Notes: generated by a model not told the origin, from the sequence alone. 64,000 nucleotides of DNA from Pelagihabitans sp963760375 (GCA_963760375.1 CAVXCS010000005.1:434001-498000); one strand, 5' to 3'. Shown: positions 8,269-17,589, counted from the stretch's first letter. Translations and numbers: made by a program.

Positions 8269-8421
8269 ATGGCAAAGAAAACGGTAGCAAGTTTACAGAC
8301 AAGTTCAAAAAGGTTGACCAAGGCCATCAAAATGGTGAAGTCCCCAAAAACAGGTGCCTATACCTTCACCGAAGCGGTTATGCCACCTGAAATGGTCGAC
8401 GCTTGGTTGTCAAAAAAATAA
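8269..8421 (+). CDS. DUF4295 protein, probable ribosomal protein bL38
   Basis: A 50-codon gene that is easy to miss. It starts with ATG at 8269, six bases after the rpmG stop, and ends with TAA at 8419-8421. The product begins 'MAKKTVASLQTSSKRLTKAI' and ends 'EMVDAWLSKK', is strongly basic, and matches the DUF4295 family that follows rpmG throughout Bacteroidota. From memory, the Flavobacterium johnsoniae ribosome structure showed this protein as a phylum-specific 50S component named bL38; I could not check that. Position in the operon and composition fit a ribosomal protein. A strong terminator follows after 19 bases. Confidence 0.92.
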   Translation: MAKKTVASLQTSSKRLTKAIKMVKSPKTGAYTFTEAVMPPEMVDAWLSKK

Positions 8422-8440
8422 GTAACTTAGGTTTACTTTT

Positions 8441-8474
8441 AAAAGCTACTCTCGAAAGAAAGTAGCTTTTTTTA
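8441..8474 (+). terminator. Rho-independent terminator of the rpmB operon
   Basis: A perfect 10-base stem (AAAAGCTACT paired with AGTAGCTTTT) with a 10-base loop, running into a T tract. It separates the ribosomal operon from ftsY. Confidence 0.9.
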
Positions 8475-8514
8475 TTTTATATATCTTTAAGGACATCAAA
8501 ATTTAAGGGAGCAC

Positions 8515-9477
8515 ATGAGCCTATTCAAAAATATTTTCTCTTCAAAGAAAAAGGAAAATCTTGATAAAGGTCTGGAGAAAACGAAAACCAGCTTTTTTTC
8601 CAAACTCAACAAGGCGGTAGCGGGAAAATCGAAGGTCGACGACGAGGTACTGGACAATCTTGAAGAGGTATTGGTATCTTCCGATGTGGGGGTCGATACC
8701 ACCTTAAAGATCATCGGGCGTATAGAGGCAAGAGTGGCGAAGGACAAATACTTGGGCACCGATGAACTCAATCAGATACTGAGGGAAGAGATAGCGGGCC
8801 TGCTCTCGGAAACGAATGTTGGGGAGGCGACCGATGTAAGTATTCCCGCGGGTTTAAAACCCTATGTGATCATGGTCGTTGGGGTCAATGGAGTGGGCAA
8901 GACCACTACCATCGGTAAATTGGCCCACCAGTATAAAAACCAAGGCTATAAGGTAGTATTGGGCGCCGCCGATACCTTTCGTGCCGCCGCCATCGACCAA
9001 CTTCAGGTTTGGGCGGATCGGGTGGGGGTACCCATCATCAAACAAAAAATGGGCAGCGACCCCGCATCCGTGGCATTCGATACCTTAAATTCAGCGCTGA
9101 CACAAGGCGCCGATGTGGTGATCATCGATACGGCGGGCCGCCTTCACAACAAGGTAAATTTAATGAACGAACTGAGCAAGGTAAAACGGGTGATGCAGAA
9201 GGTTGTACCGAACACCCCACACGACGTGATGTTGGTTTTGGACGGATCTACCGGGCAGAACGCTTTTGAACAAGCCAAGCAGTTTACAAAAGCTACGGAA
9301 GTGACCTCTTTGGCCGTTACGAAATTGGACGGCACCGCCAAAGGGGGCGTGGTCATCGGGATTTCAGATCAATTTCAGATTCCCGTGAAGTATATCGGCG
9401 TGGGAGAGGGCCTTGAAGACCTGCAGGTTTTCAACAAATACGAATTCGTCGACTCATTTTTCAGCAACCGGGCTTGA
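8515..9477 (+). CDS. ftsY: Signal recognition particle receptor FtsY
   Basis: The SRP receptor GTPase that docks ribosome-SRP complexes at the inner membrane. The 320 residues contain a short charged N-terminus in place of the long acidic A domain of E. coli, the helical N domain (about 25-105), and the G domain with G1 'GVNGVGKTTTIGKL' (from 123), 'DTFRAAAIDQL', 'DTAGRLHN' and 'TKLDGTAKGG'. It starts with ATG 8515 after 'aaggga'. The last codons overlap the TTG start of the next gene (TTGA), which suggests co-translation. Confidence 0.97.
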   Translation: MSLFKNIFSSKKKENLDKGLEKTKTSFFSKLNKAVAGKSKVDDEVLDNLEEVLVSSDVGVDTTLKIIGRIEARVAKDKYLGTDELNQILREEIAGLLSETNVGEATDVSIPAGLKPYVIMVVGVNGVGKTTTIGKLAHQYKNQGYKVVLGAADTFRAAAIDQLQVWADRVGVPIIKQKMGSDPASVAFDTLNSALTQGADVVIIDTAGRLHNKVNLMNELSKVKRVMQKVVPNTPHDVMLVLDGSTGQNAFEQAKQFTKATEVTSLAVTKLDGTAKGGVVIGISDQFQIPVKYIGVGEGLEDLQVFNKYEFVDSFFSNRA

Positions 9478-10337
9478 AGAAATTATCGCTCATAACATTG
9501 TTCGTGCTTCCTTTCTTTGTTCAAGGCCAATTGGTGCACCCAAAAGCGAGTCCGTTTTCGATGACCCTTCAAGAAGTAGGGCTCGATACCCTTGAAGTGG
9601 AATATTCGCGTCCCGCGGTGAACGGCAGAAAAATATTTGGCGACCTGGTGCCCTATGGCCGTATTTGGAGGGTCGGCGCCAATGAATCGACCAAGTTCAG
9701 CACCAGTACCACCTTAAACATCCAGGGCCATTCGCTCCCCAAGGGAACCTATGCGATCTATGCCTTTCCGGAGGAAACCGAATGGCAAATCGCCTTTCAC
9801 CAAAACACGCAACATTGGGGCGATGGCAGGGATGCCTACGATCCGAATGAGGACGTTTTTAGAGTGACGGCCTTACCCGAACCGATCCCTTATACGCAGG
9901 AAAATTTGCTGATTTCTTTTGAAGAACTGGAATATCAATCGGTGAAGTTGGTGCTCTGTTGGGAAAACACCAAAATTGAGATTCCGATCGGCTTGGATAC
10001 GAATTCCAAAATGTTGGCGGCCATTGACGATCGAATCAATAACAATCCCACTGCCCAGACCTATTATGAAGCGGCTCGGTATTTACAAGAACAGGGGCTA
10101 GACCATCCGATTGCCTTGGCTTATGTGAACAAGGCTTTGGAACTGGGAGGTGATACCTACTATTTCCATCGTATAAAATCATTGGTGCAAGCCGCGATGG
10201 CGGATTATAGGGCCGCTATCGGCTCGGCCAAAAAGTCCTTGTCCCTAGCAGCGACCGAAGGCAAGGATGAGTTTGTGCGGATGAACCAAAAAAATATCGA
10301 CTTGTGGGAAACCCGGTTGATGCAGATCAAGGACTAA
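9474..10337 (+). CDS. Exported DUF2911 protein
   Basis: A 287-residue secreted protein. A signal peptide (about 1-18, 'KKLSLITLFVLPFFVQGQ') is followed by the DUF2911 domain (about 25-170) with 'VEYSRPAVNGRKIFGDLVPY' and 'WRVGANESTKF'. The C-terminal 100 residues look helical and TPR-like ('ALAYVNKALELGGDTYY'). No function is known for the family, which is common in Bacteroidota. The start is TTG, overlapping the ftsY stop as TTGA; no ATG lies upstream of the signal peptide and the first internal ATG would remove it. The overlap implies translational coupling to ftsY. Confidence 0.88.
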   Translation: MKKLSLITLFVLPFFVQGQLVHPKASPFSMTLQEVGLDTLEVEYSRPAVNGRKIFGDLVPYGRIWRVGANESTKFSTSTTLNIQGHSLPKGTYAIYAFPEETEWQIAFHQNTQHWGDGRDAYDPNEDVFRVTALPEPIPYTQENLLISFEELEYQSVKLVLCWENTKIEIPIGLDTNSKMLAAIDDRINNNPTAQTYYEAARYLQEQGLDHPIALAYVNKALELGGDTYYFHRIKSLVQAAMADYRAAIGSAKKSLSLAATEGKDEFVRMNQKNIDLWETRLMQIKD

Positions 10338-10405
10338 GTCAGCGGCAACGGTTTCCGTGACATTTTGATCGGTATGAAATCAGGCAAAGTGCCCGATCCC
10401 AATAG

Positions 10406-11497
10406 TTATTGGATCAGGGCGTTGATTTTTTCCCAGAGTTCATTGTCGAAGGTGGTCGGGCCCAATTCATCGCTATTGGCGGAATCGCCCAAGCGAACGA
10501 TGACCAGCCCTTCGCTGGGCACAATATGGAGTTTTTGATCAAAGGCGCCCAATCCGGCATAAAGGTCATCGGGTGCCGCGGGCATCAATTTTCCCGGGAA
10601 CAATTCTTCCGATCCAGGGATCTTAAAGTTGTCTTTTCCGTTCAACCAATATAGGAATCCATAAGCTTCGTTGAGGTTTTGGGAAGTGGTGGTGGCCGCA
10701 GTGAAAAACGCTTGATCTTCCAAGACCGGGGTTTGGTCCCAGCTGCCCTTATTGAGGTTCAACAGTCCGAATCGCGCCATACTGCGGGCATTGCTGAAAT
10801 AGAGGTTCAGGTAGCCGGTCTTGATCCAAGCGCCCTGCATCCCGATCTTGTTCCGGATTTTTTCGTTAAAATAGGCAGGAAAATCCTGTTGTACGGCGCC
10901 GGAAATGATTTCGTCGAGCAGGGTATAGGCCGCTTGGTGGTAATACCAATAGGTGCCAGGCAGGTTCTTGTAGGTTAAACATTCCTTGTCGGTGCAAAAA
11001 TTTTCAGGGACGGTATAATCCAAGCCCGTGGTCATGGTGAGGTGATGTTTTACGGTGATGGCTTCCTCCTGTTCAGGGGTCAGGGAAGACCATCCGGCAC
11101 CCATATAATCGGATGAGGGCTTGTCGATATCCAAAAAACCTTCCTGCTGCGCGATACCCGTCGTCATGGCGGTCAATGTTTTGGCTGCAGAATTCCAGGT
11201 ATGGTTCTTTGTAGCGTCGAAGCTGCCAAAATATTTTTCGATCGCGATACGGCCATCTTTCAGAATGATGAAGGCATCTGTGTTGTTTTCTTCGAGGAAG
11301 GTATAAAGTGGTTGTTCGGCATCGGCGTTCCATCCCAGCTCCGAAATTGAGACGGTTTCCCAAGTATCTCCGCTCAAAGGCGGGAAATATAGGGCCGACC
11401 CTACAGGGTCTGGATCACCGGGATTACCATCTGAATTGTCCTTGGAACATCCCAGAACGACAAAAACGAACAATAGGAAAGCGAATTTGATTCTCAT
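10406..11497 (-). CDS. Serine hydrolase lipoprotein (beta-lactamase/class C fold)
   Basis: A 363-residue exported lipoprotein: a hydrophobic signal ending in the lipobox 'VVLGC', then an acidic/Gly-Pro linker. The rest is a penicillin-binding-protein-like serine hydrolase. The catalytic SxxK is in 'HTWNSAAKTLTAM', with the nucleophile Ser near residue 103 and Lys near 106. 'HHLTMTTGLDY' follows, as in class C beta-lactamase relatives, and 'YYHQAAYTLL' occupies the YxN region with His after the Tyr. The start is the ATG at 11495-11497; a GTG three codons upstream is less likely. The substrate is unknown, and esterase or D-alanyl peptidase activity is possible. Confidence 0.88.
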   Translation of the reverse strand: MRIKFAFLLFVFVVLGCSKDNSDGNPGDPDPVGSALYFPPLSGDTWETVSISELGWNADAEQPLYTFLEENNTDAFIILKDGRIAIEKYFGSFDATKNHTWNSAAKTLTAMTTGIAQQEGFLDIDKPSSDYMGAGWSSLTPEQEEAITVKHHLTMTTGLDYTVPENFCTDKECLTYKNLPGTYWYYHQAAYTLLDEIISGAVQQDFPAYFNEKIRNKIGMQGAWIKTGYLNLYFSNARSMARFGLLNLNKGSWDQTPVLEDQAFFTAATTTSQNLNEAYGFLYWLNGKDNFKIPGSEELFPGKLMPAAPDDLYAGLGAFDQKLHIVPSEGLVIVRLGDSANSDELGPTTFDNELWEKINALIQ

Positions 11498-11676
11498 TTC
11501 GATCACAATTATAGTTCAACTTCAAAACCATGGAATGGATTCATACCATAGGGGTAAATGGAACTATGATAACGAAGAAATTTGGCGGAATGTTATGGGC
11601 AGCCCATACTTTTTTCATTTAACGTGGCGTAATCTGGGGTACGTCCGTCAGCGAATACAGATCAAGGCCATTCGGT

Positions 11677-12549
11677 CTAGACATCACAGATGGTAACCCC
11701 TTCCTTCAGGGCCGCGATCTTGTCCTCCCAAGTGGGGATGAATTCCTGCGCCACATGGCCCTTGAACCCGGTGGCCAAGATGGCCTTCATAATGGCGGGA
11801 TAATAAAGTTCCTGGGTCTGATTGATCTCATGACGCCCAGGATTGCCACCGGTATGGTAATGGCCAAAATAGGGATGATAGTTTTGGATGGTTCTTATCA
11901 CGTCACCTTCCATGATCTGCATATGATAGATGTCATAAAGCAGTTTAAAGTTTTCCGAATCGAGCCTTCGACAAAGTTCAACTCCCCAATCGGAATGATC
12001 GCACATATAGTCTTTATGATCGACTTTTGAGTTCAGCAGTTCCATTTGGATCACCACGCCATGTTGCGCCGCCATGGGCAAAATCTGTTTTAATCCCGCA
12101 ACACAATTTTCAAGGCCCACAAAATCGCTCATGCCAGCCCGGTTTCCGCTGAAACATATCAAGTTCGTATAACCAGCCTCGGCCACTTTCGGGATGATCT
12201 GAAGGTAATCCTTGATGAGGTCTTCATGATATTTGGGTTCGTTAAAGCCTTTTTCTATGCCCATTCCGGCTCCCCAGCACATCGAGGCATGGATATTGTA
12301 TTTTTTCATCAACGGCCAATCTTCCGGACCGGTGAGATCCATCGATTTGATGCCCAAGGTATTGAGGCTTTTTAGAAAATCTTCCATGGGGATGCTGCTA
12401 TAGCACCAACGACAGACACTATGGTTGACATTGTTTTTTAGTTCGGGGGAAGCATTGGTCTCCGCGGCTCGTGCATTCGCGGAATTGGAGACCAAAAGGC
12501 CGACTGAAGCGGCAGCGGAACTGCCAATAAAAGATCTTCTTTTCATCAT
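11677..12549 (-). CDS. Tat-exported TIM-barrel isomerase (hydroxypyruvate isomerase-like)
   Basis: A 290-residue protein with a twin-arginine signal ('MMKRRSFIGSSAAASVGLLV') and a xylose isomerase-like TIM barrel (AP endonuclease 2 fold). The barrel carries the usual acidic and His residues, in 'VIQMELLNSKVDHKDYMCDH' and 'LLYDIYHMQIMEGDV', 'YFGHYHTGGNPGRHEI' and 'HVAQEFIPTW'. The order resembles hydroxypyruvate isomerase (Hyi). Exported relatives are frequent in marine Bacteroidota and Planctomycetes near sugar-use genes, but no such genes adjoin it here, so the substrate is open. Divergent from the DUF3820 gene. Confidence 0.88.
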   Translation of the reverse strand: MMKRRSFIGSSAAASVGLLVSNSANARAAETNASPELKNNVNHSVCRWCYSSIPMEDFLKSLNTLGIKSMDLTGPEDWPLMKKYNIHASMCWGAGMGIEKGFNEPKYHEDLIKDYLQIIPKVAEAGYTNLICFSGNRAGMSDFVGLENCVAGLKQILPMAAQHGVVIQMELLNSKVDHKDYMCDHSDWGVELCRRLDSENFKLLYDIYHMQIMEGDVIRTIQNYHPYFGHYHTGGNPGRHEINQTQELYYPAIMKAILATGFKGHVAQEFIPTWEDKIAALKEGVTICDV

Positions 12550-12680
12550 TCAATTTTTAAAATATTGGATTTCGGTTTAAAAAGCCCAATAAATGGGTAT
12601 GTTTGGATATTGTTAACCTTCAGGAAGTATCCGAACAAGGCCATCGAGCCTTCATAAAGATAGCATATTAAACTTTAAAC

Positions 12681-12917
12681 ATGGAATTGCTGCCCGACAA
12701 AAAAAGCCTGATTGAGTTGGCCCATTACCGCATGCCTTTCGGAAAATTCAAGGGACGCTATCTGTTGGATCTGCCCGAACCCTATTTGATCTGGTTCAAG
12801 CAAAAAGGATTCCCCCCAGGTAAACTGGGGAATTTATTGCAGTCGATGACCGAAATCAAGATAAACGGACTAGAACCCTTGATCCGAAAAATACAAAAAG
12901 AATTTCCCATGCATTAA
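12681..12917 (+). CDS. DUF3820 family protein
   Basis: A 78-residue cytoplasmic protein. It carries 'MPFGKFKGRYLLDLPEPYLI', the signature of DUF3820 (also called a putative quorum-sensing-regulated virulence factor). The same pattern (FGKxKG, then D, then Pro-x-Tyr, then Trp) forms the C-terminal domain of the exonuclease at 4716-5492. No catalytic function has been proven. It sits 60 bases before pyrG, which has its own promoter. Confidence 0.85.
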   Translation: MELLPDKKSLIELAHYRMPFGKFKGRYLLDLPEPYLIWFKQKGFPPGKLGNLLQSMTEIKINGLEPLIRKIQKEFPMH

Positions 12918-12940
12918 CGCTGATTTCTTCCCGCAATTTG

Positions 12941-12948
12941 TATTTTTG
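12941..12948 (+). promoter_or_regulatory. -7 element upstream of pyrG
   Basis: TATTTTTG fits TAnnTTTG and lies 29 bases before the pyrG ATG. No TTG is seen 20 bases upstream. Confidence 0.5.
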
Positions 12949-12977
12949 CTTGCGTTACGAATTCAACCGAACGCTTC

Positions 12978-14615
12978 ATGTCTCAGACCAAATATATTTT
13001 TGTTACCGGTGGGGTTACCTCCTCGTTGGGAAAAGGTATCATTGCGGCGTCCTTGGCCAAACTTTTACAGGCTCGCGGCTATAAGACTACCATACAAAAA
13101 TTGGATCCCTATATCAATGTCGACCCCGGAACTTTAAATCCCTACGAGCACGGGGAATGTTATGTGACCGATGATGGTGCCGAAACCGATCTGGACTTGG
13201 GGCATTATGAGCGTTTTTTAAATGTGAAGACCTCACAGGCCAATAATGTGACCACAGGCCGCATCTATCAAAGTGTCATCGAAAAGGAACGACGCGGCGA
13301 ATTTCTGGGCAAGACGGTGCAAGTGGTGCCGCACATTACCAATGAGATCAAAGAACGGGTACAGCTTTTGGGCAACAGTGGCGAGTACGATATCGTCATT
13401 ACCGAAATAGGGGGCACAGTGGGCGATATTGAATCATTGCCCTATATCGAAGCGGTACGCCAACTGCTATGGGAATTGGGCGATAATAATGGCATTGTGA
13501 TACACCTTACTTTGGTACCTTACCTCTCCGCCGCAGGCGAGCTCAAGACCAAACCCACCCAGCATTCGGTAAAGACCTTGATGGAAAGCGGGATCAAGGC
13601 AGATATCCTGGTCTGTAGGACAGAACATGAATTATCCGATGAAATAAAGGACAAATTGGCGCTTTTCTGTAACGTAAAGCGGGAGGCCGTTATTCAATCG
13701 ATCGATGCCTCCACCATTTACGATGTCCCCATTATGATGCAGGAGGAAGGGCTGGATACCGTTGCGCTGCAGAAACTTGCATTATCCGATGATAAGGCTC
13801 CCGACCTGGCGCAATGGAACGAATTTTTGAACAAACACAAGAATCCAAAACACGAAATCACCATTGGATTGATAGGCAAGTATGTGGAATTGCAAGATTC
13901 CTACAAATCAATTTTAGAATCTTTTATCCATGCAGGGGCGGTGAACGAGGTGAGGGTAAAGGTGAGATCGATCCATTCGGAGCATATCAACGCCAACAAC
14001 TTGACCAAAAAAATGACGGGACTGGATGGCATATTGGTGGCGCCCGGTTTTGGGGAAAGGGGCATCGAGGGCAAGATAAAAGCAGTGCAATATGCCAGGG
14101 AAAACGGTATTCCTTTTTTGGGGGTCTGCCTGGGCATGCAAATGGCGGTCATTGAATATGCGAGAAACATTCTGGGTCTGCCAGATGCCAATTCCACGGA
14201 AATGGATGAAAAAACCAAAAATCCCGTGATCGGATTGATGGAAGAACAAAAAAGCATCACCAACAAAGGAGGTACGATGCGGTTGGGCGCTTGGGATTGT
14301 GAACTAAAAGAAGGTAGTCTCGTACAAAAAATTTATGGGGGGGTGAAGTCTATTTCGGAAAGACACCGGCATCGATATGAATACAACAACCACTATTTGA
14401 AACCACTGGAAGCCGCCGGTATGATGGCATCGGGGATCAATACCGCCACAGGACTGGTAGAAATCGTCGAATTGCCCGATCACCCATGGTTCATAGGGGT
14501 ACAGTACCATCCTGAGTATAAAAGTACAGTGGCCAATCCCCACCCGTTGTTCGTTGGGTTTATCAAAGCCGCCTTAAAGCACAAAAAGAAACAAACTAAT
14601 GCCAGTATGGCATAA
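12978..14615 (+). CDS. pyrG: CTP synthase
   Basis: Converts UTP to CTP with glutamine and ATP, the last step of pyrimidine nucleotide synthesis. The 545 residues are the standard length. The N-terminal synthase domain starts 'KYIFVTGGVTSSLGKGI', with 'DPYINVDPGTLNPYEHGE' in the nucleotide site. The C-terminal class I glutamine amidotransferase has its nucleophile Cys in 'FLGVCLGMQMAVIEYARN' and the His-Glu pair in 'GVQYHPEYKS'. Intact; followed by yidC after 86 bases. Confidence 0.98.
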   Translation: MSQTKYIFVTGGVTSSLGKGIIAASLAKLLQARGYKTTIQKLDPYINVDPGTLNPYEHGECYVTDDGAETDLDLGHYERFLNVKTSQANNVTTGRIYQSVIEKERRGEFLGKTVQVVPHITNEIKERVQLLGNSGEYDIVITEIGGTVGDIESLPYIEAVRQLLWELGDNNGIVIHLTLVPYLSAAGELKTKPTQHSVKTLMESGIKADILVCRTEHELSDEIKDKLALFCNVKREAVIQSIDASTIYDVPIMMQEEGLDTVALQKLALSDDKAPDLAQWNEFLNKHKNPKHEITIGLIGKYVELQDSYKSILESFIHAGAVNEVRVKVRSIHSEHINANNLTKKMTGLDGILVAPGFGERGIEGKIKAVQYARENGIPFLGVCLGMQMAVIEYARNILGLPDANSTEMDEKTKNPVIGLMEEQKSITNKGGTMRLGAWDCELKEGSLVQKIYGGVKSISERHRHRYEYNNHYLKPLEAAGMMASGINTATGLVEIVELPDHPWFIGVQYHPEYKSTVANPHPLFVGFIKAALKHKKKQTNASMA

Positions 14616-14631
14616 TCCGCACATTTGGACA

Positions 14632-14639
14632 TATATTTG
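14632..14639 (+). promoter_or_regulatory. -7 element upstream of yidC
   Basis: TATATTTG fits TAnnTTTG, 62 bases before the yidC ATG. It suggests yidC can be transcribed apart from pyrG. No clear -33 box. Confidence 0.45.
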
Positions 14640-14701
14640 TCCGTTCAAAATCGATTTGATTCAAGGCACACCGCATTTCAAGTAAACTGATTTTAATTTA
14701 A

Positions 14702-16555
14702 ATGGAAGAAAAGAAACTCGATATCAATACCATTATCGGCTTTGTGCTCATTTTTGGCATATTGATATTCATGTTTTACCAGAATAGGCCCACACCCGAA
14801 GAATTGGAGGCCCAAAAGGCAAAACAGGAACAAGTGACCGAGGAACAGGAGACAGAAGCCCCACAAACCCCCGTGGTGGCCGAACCCGTAAAAATAAACC
14901 TGCAAGATTCCACCGCGGTGGCCGATTATAAGGGCACCATCGGCGCTTTTGGATATACGAACCCCACCGAAGGCAGCACCATCCTGGAGAACGATTTGGT
15001 GTTGCTGAATATCAGCAATAAAGGTGGCCAGATCGTTGAGGCCACCATGAAGCAATTCAAGACCTATGATTCCATACCTGTATATCTGGTAAAGGATGGA
15101 AATGCATCTTTCGGGCTGAATTTCACAACATCGGACAACCGGGTGATGCATACGGCCGACTTGTTTTTTGAACCGTCGCTTGGGAAAAACGGAGAAAACA
15201 CCGTACTCTCGATGAAGGCAAAAGTAGGTCCGGAAAAATACCTCGAATTTCGTTACGAAATGAAACCGGATGACTATCTGGTCGATTTCACAATACGCTC
15301 ACAAGGCCTTAATGGCATTTTCAACGCCAGCCAACCCATTACGCTCGATTGGAAGATGAATGCTATCAGGCATTCAAAAAGTGTTCAATATGAAAATCGA
15401 TATACCCGATTGACCTATAGCCATGAGGACGATAAGATCAGTAAACTTTCCGAAAGCGGCGATGATGAAGAAACCGAACAAGATGTAAAGTGGGTGTCGT
15501 ACAGACAGCATTTCTTCAGCGCCATTTTGGCCACCGAAGCGAACTTTGAAAATGCAAAACTGGTTTCCAAGAACTTGGTCGAGGATGATAGCAAGACCGC
15601 CGGCTTTACCAAAGAATATGCCGCGGTGCTCCCCATGAAAGTGGAAGGGGGCGAACTTTCCAAAAATATGCACTGGTATTATGGCCCTACCGATGTGAAA
15701 GTCCTGGCACAGTACAAGCAATTGGGATTGGAAGACTCCATTCCATTTGGTTGGGGCATTTTCGGATGGATCAACCGCTATATCTTTACCCCTTTCTATA
15801 CTTTCCTCAGTTCATTTTTACCCTATGGCATTGCCATTGTGGTAATGACCATCCTGGTGCGGTTGGTGATGTCTCCGGCAACCTACAAATCATATCTTTC
15901 ACAGGCAAAGATGAAGGTGCTGAAGCCCGAAATCACTGAATTGGGAGAAAAGTTCAAAGATAACGCCATGAAGAAGCAGCAGGAAACCATGAAGCTTTAC
16001 AACAAGGCCGGTGTGAGTCCCATGAGCGGCTGTATCCCTGCGGTATTGCAAATGCCCATTTTTTATGCCCTGTTCATGTTTTTCCCGACTTCCTTTGCCT
16101 TAAGACAGAAATCATTCTTATGGGCAGACGACCTTTCGTCATACGATACCATTGCACAGTTGCCGTTCAGCATCCCATTTTATGGAGACCATGTGAGCCT
16201 TTTTCCCATCTTGGCCTCGATCGCCATTTTCTTTTATATGATGATGACCACCGGTCAAAACATGCCTACCCAACCAGGCATGCCCAACATGAAGTTCATC
16301 ATGTATTTGATGCCCGTGATGATGTTGTTCTTTTTCAACAATTACGCGAGTGGTTTGAGCCTCTATTATTTCGTTTCGAATTTGATCACGATCGGCATTA
16401 TGCTGGTCATCAAAAATTTCATTCTCGACGATGAAAAAATTCATGCCCAAATACAGGAAAACAAGGCAAAACCCAAGAAGGAGAACAAGTTTCAGCGAAA
16501 AATGCGCGAAATGATGGAACAAGCCGAAGAACAGAAGAAGGTGGGGCGCCGATAG
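14702..16555 (+). CDS. yidC: Membrane protein insertase YidC
   Basis: The inner-membrane insertase that folds membrane proteins with or without the Sec translocon. The 617 residues have one N-terminal transmembrane helix (about 8-23), a large periplasmic domain (about 60-355) typical of Gram-negative YidC, and the conserved insertase core. In the core 'GIAIVVMTILVRLVM' opens the first core helix, whose Arg is the conserved hydrophilic-groove residue, and 'SPMSGCIPAVLQMPIFYALF' follows. The C-terminal tail is rich in Lys and Glu. Ends just before a strong terminator. Confidence 0.97.
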   Translation: MEEKKLDINTIIGFVLIFGILIFMFYQNRPTPEELEAQKAKQEQVTEEQETEAPQTPVVAEPVKINLQDSTAVADYKGTIGAFGYTNPTEGSTILENDLVLLNISNKGGQIVEATMKQFKTYDSIPVYLVKDGNASFGLNFTTSDNRVMHTADLFFEPSLGKNGENTVLSMKAKVGPEKYLEFRYEMKPDDYLVDFTIRSQGLNGIFNASQPITLDWKMNAIRHSKSVQYENRYTRLTYSHEDDKISKLSESGDDEETEQDVKWVSYRQHFFSAILATEANFENAKLVSKNLVEDDSKTAGFTKEYAAVLPMKVEGGELSKNMHWYYGPTDVKVLAQYKQLGLEDSIPFGWGIFGWINRYIFTPFYTFLSSFLPYGIAIVVMTILVRLVMSPATYKSYLSQAKMKVLKPEITELGEKFKDNAMKKQQETMKLYNKAGVSPMSGCIPAVLQMPIFYALFMFFPTSFALRQKSFLWADDLSSYDTIAQLPFSIPFYGDHVSLFPILASIAIFFYMMMTTGQNMPTQPGMPNMKFIMYLMPVMMLFFFNNYASGLSLYYFVSNLITIGIMLVIKNFILDDEKIHAQIQENKAKPKKENKFQRKMREMMEQAEEQKKVGRR

Positions 16556-16581
16556 AAAAGGAATTACAGATCAATCATCTT

Positions 16582-16612
16582 AAGTGCAGGAATCGTATTC
16601 TGCACTTTTTGC
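16582..16612 (+). terminator. Rho-independent terminator of yidC
   Basis: AAGTGCAG/CTGCACTT stem, extended by AAT/ATT with one bulged G, followed by a short T run. It lies 27 bases after the yidC stop. Confidence 0.85.
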
Positions 16613-16757
16613 ATTTAGGGGAGGCCCGTAACACGTTATTTCAACGATTTTCTATTCAAGAACACCCTAAACGACCCATTTTTTCGTTTTTATACCTCCA
16701 ATTAAACCATTTTATCATAGTGCAGTCAAAAGTTCGATAACCAAAAAAATTGTGTAA

Positions 16758-17306
16758 ATGAAAAATTTAAAATATGTGATCGGTTTGTTATTGGTTTTTT
16801 TCTTGTTCCCCAACCAGGAGGCAGAAGCACAGGTGGTTCGTTCCCGTCGAGCGAAAGTCGCCAAAGTACAGAGCGTCAAGAGAAAGGTACGAAGGCACAA
16901 CCGAAGGGTAGCGCGAAGGACGTTAAGGCGCCTCCCGGAAGGTACGGTAGCCGTAGTGCATGGTAATGTATCGTATTATCCTGTGGGCGGGATGTTCTTT
17001 ATCGCTCGAAAGGGCATTTATGCCAGGGCATTCCCGCCGAGGGGGTTTCGTCTTCGGGTATTGCCCAGGACGGCCATACGTCTTGCCGTACGCGGAACAT
17101 ACTTTATGTATGCCGATGGGGTTTTCTATCGACCGGTGGGGGATGAATACGAAATTGTGCTTCCACCAAAAGGTGCCGTGGTCAAAGAACTGCCCGAAGA
17201 TGCCGAGGAAATCGATTTCGAAGGGATTTCAGCCTACGAATTGAACGATGCGGTATACAAGGCCATGGAAGACGGCTATGAGGTTATCGATGTACTTGAG
17301 GAGTAA
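16758..17306 (+). CDS. Secreted DUF6515 family protein
   Basis: A 182-residue exported protein with a signal peptide (about 1-24, cleaved near 'EAEAQ'). A very basic stretch follows (about 28-60, many Arg and Lys, 'SRRAKVAKVQSVKRKVRRHN'), then a beta-rich domain with repeated 'YYPVGGMFFIARKGIY' and 'YFMYADGVFYRPVGDEYEIV' units. The C-terminus is acidic. This matches DUF6515, widespread in Bacteroidota and of unknown function. The charge asymmetry suggests binding to a surface polyanion or to itself; that is inference. Monocistronic between two terminators. Confidence 0.82.
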   Translation: MKNLKYVIGLLLVFFLFPNQEAEAQVVRSRRAKVAKVQSVKRKVRRHNRRVARRTLRRLPEGTVAVVHGNVSYYPVGGMFFIARKGIYARAFPPRGFRLRVLPRTAIRLAVRGTYFMYADGVFYRPVGDEYEIVLPPKGAVVKELPEDAEEIDFEGISAYELNDAVYKAMEDGYEVIDVLEE

Positions 17307-17340
17307 GTTGATTCCATTCCCTTGGTAACATAAACAAAAA

Positions 17341-17366
17341 ACCCAAACCTTTCGGTCTGGGTTTTT
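17341..17366 (+). terminator. Rho-independent terminator of the DUF6515 gene
   Basis: ACCCAAACC and GGTCTGGGT form a nine-base stem with one mismatch and a short loop, followed by TTTTT. Confidence 0.82.
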
Positions 17367-17511
17367 GCATTTATCGGGTTGGTTTGGTAAGATTTGGGAT
17401 TGTGAAAATGGCATTTATTTTCCAGATGGGGAAAAGGAAGTTGTAAAGCGGCCCGATTTGTATGTTAAAGCCAGATCATTTGTGGTTTGCGTGCCTTGCA
17501 ATGCTCTTTAA

Positions 17512-17553
17512 AGAAAAAACTTCCGAGTTTCGGGAAACCGAAACAAGGAAGTT
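17512..17553 (-). terminator. Terminator of the four-domain FAS1 gene
   Basis: AACTTCC and GTTTCGG pair with CCGAAAC and GGAAGTT around a four-base loop (17518-17553), one of the strongest hairpins in the window. On the minus strand it runs into TTTTTT and lies 37 bases after the FAS1 stop. Confidence 0.9.
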
Positions 17554-17589
17554 TTATAACAACCAATTAATCAACCAACAAACAATTTT

